Positions 26,908 to 34,105 of a DNA stretch of 45,310 nucleotides are shown piece by piece. This DNA comes from Paenisporosarcina sp. TG20 (GTDB lineage: Bacteria; Bacillota; Bacilli; Bacillales_A; Planococcaceae): contig NZ_ALJG01000357.1 in assembly GCF_000286315.1 (NCBI RefSeq), forward strand, positions 1-45,310. Direction: 5' to 3'. The position numbers were made by a program, and so were the translations under genes. Within the stretch, counting starts at the first letter, position 1; each line of letters opens with the position of its first letter. Under the pieces are notes generated by a model. The model did not search any database. It was not told the DNA's origin and saw nothing but the letters and a program-made list of their open reading frames with translations.

Positions 26908-27058
26908 GGTTGTTCAAAAAGTCCGCTAAAAATAGCTGTCGTATCTCTTCGTTGGCTTGCTTCTCTGCTCCTCACGTATCAACACCATACGCTCCGGTGC
27001 TCGAAGGCTACGCCGCCTCGACCTACTTGGCTCTTTTTATGCTCCTTTTTGAACACTC
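26908..27058. mobile_element. MITE-like element with GTTCAAAAAG terminal inverted repeats
   Basis: GTTCAAAAAG at 26912-26921 and its complement CTTTTTGAAC at 27045-27054 bound about 140 bases. Their GC-rich interior (CTCCGGTGCTCGAAGGCTACGCC) contrasts with the AT-rich surroundings. There is no transposase frame. Similar short elements occur in many Bacillales genomes. It lies between the Lrp-type regulator and the first operon gene, so it may alter transcription of the operon. Confidence 0.7.
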
Positions 27059-27091
27059 ACTTTTGAGCAAGTTCTTTATTCAACTTTAAAA

Positions 27092-27550
27092 TTATTTTAC
27101 TCCAGCCCCAAACTCATAGGATTGTTTATGGACTTCTAATAGAGATAGTGATTCGTATTGTTCTATGCCTTCAATATTATTAAATTCCTCACGTATAATT
27201 CTATATAATTCTGTATTCGAAGACGTTACAACCTCAACCACTAAATTAAACTTACCTACTGTTGCAGCAATATAACGAACATCTTGAATAGCATGAAGTT
27301 TGGCAATCACTTCTTCGTATTTCGGGATGGATACCTTCATATTAAAAATACAAACAAACGGATTTCCAGTTTTAATGGGATTCACAACACCCACAATTTT
27401 AAGGACATCCTTGTCCATCAAACGTTGTACACGATTACTAACGGTAGCTACCGTGGTATTAAAATCCTCAGCAAGCTGAGTATAGGATTTCTTCCCATCT
27501 TTTTGAAGAGATTTCAATAAATTTATATCTAATTCAGTCAAGTCAATCAT
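27092..27550 (-). CDS. Lrp/AsnC-family transcriptional regulator
   Basis: The 152-residue protein has an N-terminal helix-turn-helix (TELDINLLKSLQKDGKKSYT through ATVSNRVQRLMDKDVLK, residues 3-50) and a C-terminal RAM ligand-binding domain (VRYIAATVGKFNLVVEVVTS). These are the hallmarks of feast/famine regulators that sense amino acids. It is on the same strand as and directly upstream of the peptide operon, making it the likely local regulator. An AT-rich 17-bp inverted repeat about 100 bases upstream of its start (27652-27691) is a candidate binding site. Confidence 0.92.
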   Translation of the reverse strand: MIDLTELDINLLKSLQKDGKKSYTQLAEDFNTTVATVSNRVQRLMDKDVLKIVGVVNPIKTGNPFVCIFNMKVSIPKYEEVIAKLHAIQDVRYIAATVGKFNLVVEVVTSSNTELYRIIREEFNNIEGIEQYESLSLLEVHKQSYEFGAGVK

Positions 27551-27651
27551 CAGTCACCCTCCGTCTAATTAATTTCATTATAACTAAGTGTTTTCAAGAA
27601 AACAATATAAATTTTAAAGAAGTACTAAATATTTTTTTAAAATTTAAAGAT

Positions 27652-27691
27652 ATATTAATATTTTTTATAAATAATAAAAAAATATTAATAT
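27652..27691. promoter_or_regulatory. AT-rich inverted repeat upstream of the Lrp-type gene
   Basis: ATATTAATATTTTTTAT and ATAAAAAAATATTAATAT form a near-perfect inverted repeat separated by 5 bases, within a purely AT segment. Lrp-type proteins often bind AT-rich palindromes in front of their own gene. This assignment is inferred from position and sequence. Confidence 0.4.
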
Positions 27692-27893
27692 CTGTAAATA
27701 AAATTACAGGCCTCTATCAATTAAACTAATCGAACCTCAAATGACTTCAGATATGTAAACTCCGACATGAACAGCTAGACCAATAGTAAATTCCCGAAAC
27801 GATAAATGAGGTGTAAAAAAATCTTGGAATCAGAGTAGTAGTAAGGCTGAGTGAAACTCATTTATTTTTACGTTCATCTGTAATTATATGGTT

Positions 27894-28137
27894 ATTAATC
27901 GCAATGGCTTAAATCCAATTTCAGAACCGACAACGATGTCGTAACCTACCATTTTACCGTCTTCCATATCTCTGAAAAGTATAATTCACTTGAAGAAAAA
28001 ATTATTAATTTCACAAGAATAAATTCTGAGCCTGCTCCATTGTTTGCATCCTTTTAGCTTTCTTTTGCCCATCAAGCTACAACTCCAACTAATAAGGTAG
28101 CGACCAATCTAGACCCAATTAACTACTGTTTCTTCAT
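27894..28137 (-). pseudogene. Remnant of an amino-acid ABC transporter binding-protein gene
   Basis: Translation from 28137 gives MKK, then LIGSRLVATLLVGVVA at a lipoprotein-signal position and DANNGAGSEFILV, with several stop codons. After frame changes DMEDGKMVGYDIVVGSEIGF appears, resembling the EDGKxVGFDID segment of SBP_bac_3 proteins. Stops and shifts interrupt the frame and the C-terminal two thirds are absent. The rest of 27551-28455 shows no gene other than the AT-rich palindrome and the likely ispA promoter region. Confidence 0.45.
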
Positions 28138-28455
28138 CGCATTAGATCCTAATAACGTGAACATAATCATCTTCTCGCTAAATAAAATGGGTATAATACC
28201 TAAATTAATCCTGTTGTTGATTTCTCTAACGAATATAAAACACTGTTATTATTATCTATTAAATTTTTATTATCAAATCATGTCGAGTACTGTCAAAATG
28301 AAAAATTTTATAAAATGTTCTTGTAAATTTCAAGGACATATACCTATTCTTATATCTTCTAAAATCCTACATTGTAATCTATTAATTTTATTTCAAAATT
28401 CATACAATTAAATTACATCAAGAACCGGCTTAAAAATAATTGGAGGAGGGAGAAC

Positions 28456-29418
28456 ATGGAAAAATATGTACATTTAATACCTTACGTATTAGTAGAGCAC
28501 CTAGAAATGGTAAATGAAATACCTAAAGGAATCGAGATTATTCAAGCCCCTGAGATTTGGCAAGAAACAAAAGGACAAGGTATTACCGTAGCAGTTTTAG
28601 ATACAGGCTGCGATACGGATCACCCAGATTTAATGGATCGAATCGTTGGTGGATACAATTTCACAGAGGACGATGAAGGAGATTCCTTAAAGTTTGAAGA
28701 TTATAATGGGCATGGAACACATGTATGCGGAACGATTGCTGCTAGTTTGAATAATACTGGTGTTGTAGGCGTCGCGCCTGAAGCAAACTTATTAATCTTG
28801 AAGGTACTTGGGAAAAATGGTTCGGGGAAATACGACTGGATTATTAAAGCCATCCAATACGCTATCGACCAAAAAGTAGACATTATCTCAATGTCTCTAG
28901 GTGGACCGACTGATGTAAAGGAGCTGCATGATGTAATAATTAAAGCAGTAAATCAAAACATTTTAGTAGTATGTGCAGCGGGTAATGATGGAGATGATCA
29001 AGATTCAACAGATGAATTTGGCTATCCTGGAAGTTACAACGAAGTGATTAGCGTAGGTGCAGTTAACCTAGAACGGCAGTCATCTGAATTTTCCAATTCA
29101 AATAATCAAGTTGATTTAGTCGCTCCTGGAGAGAAAGTCGTTTCAACCTATCTCAATGGAAATTATGCGACATTAAGCGGCACATCAATGGCTGCTCCAC
29201 ACGTATCAGGCGCATTGGCATTGTTAAAAGTGATTTCTAATTCAACTTTTGAACGTGATTTGACCGTCCCTGAATTGTATTCCCAATTAATAAAAAGAAC
29301 CGTTCCACTTGGGAACTCACCAAAGATTGAAGGAAACGGCCTTGTTTATTTGACACTTTTGGATTATGTTAAAAAAGTCTTTGATCAACCAACAGTAAGA
29401 GCTCTGATAAGTATATAA
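28456..29418 (+). CDS. ispA: Intracellular subtilisin-family serine protease
   Basis: The 320-residue protein belongs to the S8 family. The catalytic triad is Asp49 (VAVLDTGCD), His86 (NGHGTHV) and Ser244 (LSGTSMAAPHVSG), with the oxyanion asparagine in CAAGNDGDD. There is no signal peptide. The short N-terminal extension with LIPY (residues 7-10) is the inhibitory propeptide signature of Bacillus intracellular proteases, which is removed on activation. Length and the end (GNGLVYLTLLDYVKKVF) match IspA. It degrades cytoplasmic proteins, mainly in stationary phase. The start has a GGAGGAGGG site about 7 bases upstream. A strong terminator follows. Confidence 0.95.
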   Translation: MEKYVHLIPYVLVEHLEMVNEIPKGIEIIQAPEIWQETKGQGITVAVLDTGCDTDHPDLMDRIVGGYNFTEDDEGDSLKFEDYNGHGTHVCGTIAASLNNTGVVGVAPEANLLILKVLGKNGSGKYDWIIKAIQYAIDQKVDIISMSLGGPTDVKELHDVIIKAVNQNILVVCAAGNDGDDQDSTDEFGYPGSYNEVISVGAVNLERQSSEFSNSNNQVDLVAPGEKVVSTYLNGNYATLSGTSMAAPHVSGALALLKVISNSTFERDLTVPELYSQLIKRTVPLGNSPKIEGNGLVYLTLLDYVKKVFDQPTVRALISI

Positions 29419-29420
29419 AG

Positions 29421-29464
29421 AAAAAACAGATGCCCCATACTTTCAATTAAGGCATCTGTTTTTT
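29421..29464 (+). terminator. Intrinsic terminator of ispA
   Basis: A 14-bp stem AAAAAACAGATGCC/GGCATCTGTTTTTT with a 16-nt loop starts right after the ispA stop codon. Confidence 0.85.
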
Positions 29465-29639
29465 CATATATTTGATTAAAGTGCCTATTACCTATTTACC
29501 TTTAATATGCAATAACTCTTTTCTTTAGAACCGATTAATCCATTATTTTTTTATTAAAGTCACATCTAGACGTTGTGAAATATTTCAATCGTTCTTCTTT
29601 AATAAATAACAACTAATAAAAAGAAGGAGAGGATATTTT

Positions 29640-29810
29640 ATGAATGCACTAGATGTTCCAGTATGGACAACTATTTTAGGGAATTTTGGGTTTCCGATTG
29701 CGATTACTATTTATCTCTTCTATCGCTTCGAGAAAAAAATCGAAAAATTAGAAGTTGTCATACTTGAGCTTAATGAAGTAATAAAAGATGGATACCACAA
29801 ATTGAGATGA
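29640..29810 (+). CDS. YvrJ-family small protein (first copy)
   Basis: The 56-residue peptide MNALDVPVWTTILGNFGFPI with a following hydrophobic helix and FYRFEKKIEKLE matches the YvrJ family: one N-terminal membrane helix and a charged amphipathic tail. A GAAGGAGAGG site precedes the start. Family function is unknown. In B. subtilis the yvrJ gene lies with sigO and rsoA, exactly the genes that follow here, which supports the assignment. A second paralogue is at 44779-44910. Confidence 0.8.
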   Translation: MNALDVPVWTTILGNFGFPIAITIYLFYRFEKKIEKLEVVILELNEVIKDGYHKLR

Positions 29811-29895
29811 AGAATTAGAGAAACGAAAACAACTAATATTTAATCTTTTCTTACCGCTTAACCGAACTATTGTTCTTTGCGGGGGGTGTTATAAA

Positions 29896-30519
29896 TTGAA
29901 AGATTTATTCAGTAGTTCCAGTACCAATGTTGAAAACTACCTTAATAAATTTGAAAAACATCTTCAAAATCCAGTAATAAAATCATTTTTAGAGATTCCA
30001 GATAATATGGATCTATTAGTAGAAGTAATCGAAAATCCAACGAACTTGTCAAAGAAAAAACTAGATGATACGTTCAGAGAATATTACTTCACAATTAGAT
30101 TTACCAACTATTTATCTCAAACTATATACTTTAATGCCATAAATTATGATAAGAAAGTAAACTTATATCTAGAAAGGAATAAGTCGATTCTGGATTGTCA
30201 ACTAAAAGACCGTTATGTACCATTACTTGACTATTTAGCTTCTAAAGAATGGCAAGAAGAAGGACAAGAAGTATATATTACTTCTTCCAACATTGCCGAT
30301 CATTTAACAAGTTATTCCTTATATAAAGCAATTCAATTTTTAACGGAAAATCAGCGTCAACTGCTAAATTTAACTTATATCTATGGTTTAAATGACTCTG
30401 AAATTGCAGTCTACTTAAATAAATCCCAGCAAGCAGTTTCCAGAAGCCATAAAAAAGCATTAAAAAAGCTAAAAAACTCATTGAAAACGGATAGAGAAGG
30501 AAGGGGTAGGAATGAATGA
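29896..30519 (+). CDS. sigO: SigO (YvrI)-like sigma factor subunit
   Basis: The 207-residue protein starts at TTG (29896) behind GGGGGGTG. Its C-terminal third is a sigma region-4-like helix-turn-helix: LLNLTYIYGLNDSEIAVYLN through KSQQAVSRSHKKALKKLKNS. The N-terminal 120 residues are helical and lack a clear region 2. This fits SigO of the two-component sigma factor SigO-RsoA, in which promoter melting functions are supplied by a separate small protein. The next gene overlaps its end and has the size of RsoA. In B. subtilis the pair responds to acid and cell-wall-type stress. Overall identity is probably low, so the assignment rests on layout and motif. Confidence 0.75.
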   Translation: MKDLFSSSSTNVENYLNKFEKHLQNPVIKSFLEIPDNMDLLVEVIENPTNLSKKKLDDTFREYYFTIRFTNYLSQTIYFNAINYDKKVNLYLERNKSILDCQLKDRYVPLLDYLASKEWQEEGQEVYITSSNIADHLTSYSLYKAIQFLTENQRQLLNLTYIYGLNDSEIAVYLNKSQQAVSRSHKKALKKLKNSLKTDREGRGRNE

Positions 30520-30772
30520 AAGTTTGTATACACTCGTAAAGCAATCCAAAACGGATAACAACTCACTCGAAATCGTTATAGAATTATTTTCAGCAAAAAT
30601 CGACCGATCATTGCAACAAACTAAACAACAATACAGAGAAGATTTATCCCAAGAATTAAAAATTAAACTGTTAGATTGTATTAGAAATTATGAAGTTGAG
30701 AACACACCTGGATATTTTGAAATGTTAGATATTCTTGAAGAAAAGGACATTCAATATTACCAGGGTGGATAA
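30512..30772 (+). CDS. rsoA: RsoA-like co-sigma protein
   Basis: The 86-residue protein overlaps the sigma gene by 8 bases. Its centre (VIELFSAKIDRSLQQTKQQY followed by REDLSQELKIKLLDCI) resembles the region-2 helix of sigma factors as found in RsoA (YvrHa), which contacts the beta-prime subunit. Together with the upstream SigO-like protein it would form one working sigma factor. The alternative is a short HTH_16-type protein of mobile elements, but the gene order argues for RsoA. Confidence 0.7.
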   Translation: MNESLYTLVKQSKTDNNSLEIVIELFSAKIDRSLQQTKQQYREDLSQELKIKLLDCIRNYEVENTPGYFEMLDILEEKDIQYYQGG

Positions 30773-30793
30773 GCTTTATCGTTGTTAAACGTC

Positions 30794-30863
30794 GGTGACA
30801 TAGCCAAGTTTCAAGGAAAAGGTCTACACTCCCTTTATCCTAGTTCGACCCCGAGTGTCACCT
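30794..30863 (+). tRNA. Degenerate tRNA-Cys-like element (anticodon ACA)
   Basis: Seventy bases align end to end with bacterial tRNA-Cys: GGTGACA TAGCCAAG at the start, CCCTTTATCC in the middle, TTCGA in the T loop and TGTCACCT at the end. The acceptor stem GGTGACA/TGTCACC is a perfect 7 bp. The D stem keeps 2 of 3 pairs and the D loop has lost the GG pair. The anticodon stem keeps 4 of 5 pairs with loop CTACACT (anticodon ACA, a cysteine codon reader). The T stem is poorly paired and no CCA is encoded. I read it as a tRNA pseudogene or highly divergent tRNA-like RNA. Confidence 0.55.
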
Positions 30864-31404
30864 ACATAATAAAATATGGATTATTATAATAAACCGAATG
30901 ATGCATTTTGTAAAAAGTGTTCAGAGACTTGCAATATTTTTTCGCAGAGCATTGCTAACAAAAATATTTATTCAGTTTATACCTTAGTCATTTCCCCTTT
31001 GTATGAAATAAAGTAAGTTTGAAATAACCTACGCACCAGATTACCTTTTGAATGACAAATTTACTGGAGTGATTTTATCTAAATAGACTCAAAAACCTAA
31101 TGCAATTAGTTTAATAAACGGATGTGTGGACTAAGTAAGTAAGTCCACACATCCGTTTTCACTGTTAAGACTCAGTATAATTATTAAAATGATTTTATTT
31201 GCTATAAATGTTTTTTCAAACTGAGGATATTGACTACGAGCTTAAGCACGATGGGACAATTACCTATGAGCACACGAAATAACACCCAAACTCGAACATA
31301 GCCTGGATACTATTTTGTTTACGCCTTCTATAAAGAGTTTTACAAATCACTATCCTCCACATGGGATATTATTGACCTTTGTGTTAACCATAATAAAAAA
31401 AAGG
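30864..31404. other. Intergenic region between the tRNA-like element and bioY
   Basis: A 46-codon frame (30876-31016) encodes DAFCKKCSETC near its start but has no ribosome binding site, so I do not call it a gene. A strong terminator lies at 31116-31158. Past it, 31160-31404 shows nothing recognisable. Confidence 0.4.
31116..31158. terminator. Strong intrinsic terminator
   Basis: A perfect 17-bp stem AAACGGATGTGTGGACT and its complement with a 9-nt loop, followed by TTTTC. It would end a plus-strand transcript from the sigma/RsoA/tRNA-like region. Confidence 0.85.
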
Positions 31405-31434
31405 TTGACTTATAAATTGTTAATCTTTTATACT
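31405..31434 (+). promoter_or_regulatory. bioY promoter with possible BirA half-site
   Basis: TTGACT (31405-31410) and TATACT (31429-31434), 18 bases apart, form a good sigma-A promoter. TTGTTAAT within the spacer resembles the TTGTTAAC half of BirA biotin operators. A matching second half is weak, so biotin control is only suggested. Confidence 0.5.
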
Positions 31435-31464
31435 ACTACTATATTAAGTTTTTGGAGGGTTCTA

Positions 31465-32052
31465 ATGACTAGTTCAACAGTAGAGAAATCAGCAAATCAT
31501 TCACGTACTTTACAATTGGTTCAAACGGCGATGTTCGCCGCATTAATGATGGTTGGTGCCAACATTTCTTCATTTTTAATAGTTGGTGGTGTGCCAATTA
31601 CACTACAAACATTCTTTGCAATACTAGCCGGCCTCTTACTTGGTAAACGCCATGGCGCAATTGCCATGATTGTGTACGCACTTATCGGTTTGGCAGGATT
31701 ACCTGTTTTCGCTCGCTTTTCTGGTGGAGTAGACACAATCTTAAGTCCAACATTTGGCTTTATTATTTCCTTTATTTTTGTTGCATACATCGCTGGATAT
31801 ATTGTTGAAAAGTATCCAAAGAAAGTTGGTTTTGTAGTCGCAGCTTTGGCCGGAACTGCATTTAACTATCTTTTCGGTACAAATTGGATGTACGCTGCCT
31901 ACAAGCTTTGGTTTGCAGCACCTGATGCCTTTTCTTACAAAATGGCTTGGGCTTGGATGGCTGTTCCGCTACCAAAAGACCTATTACTAGCAGTTCTTGC
32001 GGGCTTATTTGGATATAGATTAAGACCCATTATTCAAAAGCGTAAGGTATAA
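31465..32052 (+). CDS. bioY: Biotin transporter substrate-binding subunit BioY
   Basis: The 195-residue protein is the S-component of an ECF biotin transporter. It has six membrane helices and family motifs QTFFAILAGLLLGKRHGAIA, LAGLPVFARFSGG and GYIVEKYPKK, with the late W(M)YAAYKLWF region. The start at 31465 is chosen because GGAGGG lies 6 bases upstream; the frame is open further back to 31315 but that part is hydrophilic and unrelated. No ECF ATPase genes are nearby, so it would share the general energising module. Biotin repression through BirA is common for this gene. Confidence 0.93.
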   Translation: MTSSTVEKSANHSRTLQLVQTAMFAALMMVGANISSFLIVGGVPITLQTFFAILAGLLLGKRHGAIAMIVYALIGLAGLPVFARFSGGVDTILSPTFGFIISFIFVAYIAGYIVEKYPKKVGFVVAALAGTAFNYLFGTNWMYAAYKLWFAAPDAFSYKMAWAWMAVPLPKDLLLAVLAGLFGYRLRPIIQKRKV

Positions 32053-32175
32053 ATATATCTATATCAATAAACACCTTCCTCCTCTAGACACTGAAAATCT
32101 TACGTTTTAAATTTGTAAGTATCTTTTTAAGAATTGTTTAGAGTTCCTATTTAAGTAGGAAGTGAATTCACATAT

Positions 32176-32418
32176 ATGAGTAATCTGTCATCTGAATTGT
32201 TGTTAAAATCCTTTTTTAAAGCTACTGAATTAAAGCTAAGTCCAGATTTTATATTCTTGTTGGAAACTGAAATTCACCGACGTTGGAAGGATGAAAGGCT
32301 AATCTTTCTCCTTTCTATTCGGTATAAGATCCAATCGGTCAGGTACTTGGAGCTAGACATAGAAAATATTTATAGAAAGAAAAACGATAATAATTTTATG
32401 CTTTCTGATCCGTATTAA
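32176..32418 (+). CDS. sda: Sda sporulation-checkpoint protein with C-terminal extension
   Basis: Residues 1-36 ([20 protein letters not shown] then [12 protein letters not shown]) match Sda, the helical-hairpin inhibitor that blocks KinA autophosphorylation when DNA replication is perturbed. Normal Sda stops about 10 residues after the RR pair (46-52 residues in total). Here the frame runs 44 residues further ([15 protein letters not shown] to the end). The DNA of that tail contains CTTGGAGCTAGACATAG, identical to the end of the dispersed repeat at 44606-44622, and GACGTTGGAAGGA, similar to an earlier part of that repeat. The tail therefore probably derives from a repeat insertion that removed the native stop. 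The start has AGGAAGTG about 12 bases upstream. Confidence 0.8.
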   Translation: MSNLSSELLLKSFFKATELKLSPDFIFLLETEIHRRWKDERLIFLLSIRYKIQSVRYLELDIENIYRKKNDNNFMLSDPY

Positions 32419-33182
32419 AAAGGCGAAATTTTGTTCGAAATTGAACGAAATGACGTCTTTTCTTTCGCTTCGTACTGCAAATTACTGCAGTATAACCATA
32501 ACCACAAGTAAGAAAGACAATGATTTTATAAAACTACCTGGGGTATGAAGGGGTAATCACATTCTGCCAATTATCTATGTAGAAGATACAATGTTCTTCA
32601 AGTTAAAGATTCATAGCATCAAAACTCTTCACTTTAATAGGATTAACGAGATCCGACCAAAGAAATCCCGTTTTAAAATATTAGTCTCTATCTACACTGG
32701 GTTCTTGGTACATCAATTTTATATCAGTTAAAAGTTATAAACCAAACTGTATCTTCCTTCTGTTTCCGGGTCTCTTTATTAACTTCCATATTTTCTCTTT
32801 TCCAAATTGGAACGTAATTTTTCCAACTTGGAGTTCAAATATTCCAACTTGGCTTCGTATTTTTCCAACTTGGACCTCAAAATTTCCAACTGAGCACTCG
32901 CTCACCCAAAATTTCATTAAAAAAACTAGCAATATCTTCGAAATCGCAAATAAAGCGAACCGATTTTCTTCACTTATCTAAAATCCCTACAGATTTCTCT
33001 TCAAATTGATATACTTTTCAACTAAAAAAAGAACTCCAGTAATCTCGAAATATCCTTGGTTTTAATGATCCTATTAATCACACTTCCAGCAATGAATACG
33101 GGGTTATCAGAAGTTTACAACTAAGATGAATAAGGCTGTATTCTTTTGTCATTTCAATGTAAAATAAATTAACCATTAAACC
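32419..33182. other. Long intergenic region containing a 21-bp array
   Basis: About 760 bases lack a convincing gene. The notable content is the 21-bp tandem array at 32800-32904, described separately. Small palindromes occur at 32430-32460 (TTGTTCGAAATTGAACGAA). The final bases hold the ribosome binding site of the LysE-type gene. The 65-codon minus-strand frame across the array (32932-32735) consists mainly of the repeat and lacks a ribosome binding site. Confidence 0.5.
32800..32904. repeat. Five 21-bp tandem repeats with TCCAAnTTGGA palindromes
   Basis: Units begin at 32800, 32821, 32842, 32863 and 32884, exactly 21 bases apart. Each starts TTCCAA; the first four continue to TTGG, forming the near-palindrome TCCAACTTGGA, and the last has decayed to CAACTGAG. 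The 3' half of each unit varies. On the minus strand the array is open and encodes heptads of the type VGKIxxQ, so it could be either protein-coding or a protein-binding array. Confidence 0.9.
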
Positions 33183-33196
33183 CAAGGAGAATGAAT

Positions 33197-33829
33197 ATGT
33201 TCGGTATTATAAACTTTGAAGTTTTTGTTATTACTGCTATTTTATTAAACTTAACCCCGGGACCGGATACCATGTATATTATCAGTAGAAGCATTTCACA
33301 AGGAACCAAAGCAGGTGTTTATTCCGCACTCGGTATTACATCTGGTTCTATCGTTCATACTTTGTTAGCTGCCTTTGGTTTATCTATTATCTTAATGAAC
33401 TCAACCTTACTATTTAATACCATTAAAATAGTAGGAGCAGTATACTTGGCCTATTTAGGAATTAGGATGTTGATAGTTAAAAAGACTACCGTACCAGAAC
33501 AAGCACTTGTACAGAAAATGCCCCATAGAAAGATGTTTTTACAAGGGTTGATAACCAATGTGACAAATCCCAAAGTGGCACTGTTCTTTATTGCATTAAT
33601 ACCTCAGTTTATTAGCCTAGAAAATACAAGTCCCCTACCATTTATTGTGTTAGGTTTAACTTTTTGTTTAACTGGAGGCATATGGGGGTTATTCGTAGCT
33701 AATTTCTCTTCCCTTTCGACAAATAAACTAAGAGGAAATTCAAGAATACAACTTGTTTTAAACAAACTAACAGGAATCGTTTTTATCGCAATGAGCATAA
33801 AGTTATTACAGACAAAGGCTACGCAATAA
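33197..33829 (+). CDS. LysE/RhtB-family amino-acid exporter
   Basis: The 210-residue membrane protein carries the family signature LNLTPGPDTMYIISRSISQG near the N-terminus and about six helices. The conserved second-half segment is QGLITNVTNPKVALFFIALIPQF. Members export homoserine, threonine, lysine or related amino acids. Two in-frame ATGs compete: 33191 lies too close to the AAGGAG site (33184-33189), whereas 33197 has the correct spacing, so I use 33197. It appears monocistronic. Confidence 0.92.
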   Translation: MFGIINFEVFVITAILLNLTPGPDTMYIISRSISQGTKAGVYSALGITSGSIVHTLLAAFGLSIILMNSTLLFNTIKIVGAVYLAYLGIRMLIVKKTTVPEQALVQKMPHRKMFLQGLITNVTNPKVALFFIALIPQFISLENTSPLPFIVLGLTFCLTGGIWGLFVANFSSLSTNKLRGNSRIQLVLNKLTGIVFIAMSIKLLQTKATQ

Positions 33830-34105
33830 ATTTGAAAGGTTGTCCTAGGACCATCTCAATTTAATTAGGGGTAAATTTTACTTTCTATGCTGGTTTTTTA
33901 TACAAGTAAAACTTAAGATGTTCTCTATACTCCTAGTAAAATTATCCATTACATCCCCCTGACAGGGTTACCTCAGTTATCTACTTTTCCTTATTTAATT
34001 CTATGATAGTTATGATCTGGTGAAATTAAGAGTATATTTGGGATTTAGATATACCCACATGTTATGATGAAACGAACATTTAAAATTAAACAGGGAGGGA
34101 TGAAG

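Noticed and set aside
28157-28411. 84-codon plus-strand frame upstream of ispA
   Set aside because: AT-rich, low-complexity translation (many I, L, N, Y, K) with no ribosome binding site; probably the ispA leader.
30794-30863. The tRNA-Cys-like element as the decoder of the UGA codon at 35662-35664
   Set aside because: Its anticodon loop CTACACT gives ACA; no reading of the loop offers UCA, so it should not read UGA.
32800-32904. CRISPR array
   Set aside because: The units are only 21 bp, contiguous, with 8-10 bp of variation and no 25-40 bp spacers; no cas genes are present.
32735-32932. 65-codon minus-strand gene over the 21-bp array
   Set aside because: It has no ribosome binding site and consists mostly of the repeat; kept as a repeat feature only.
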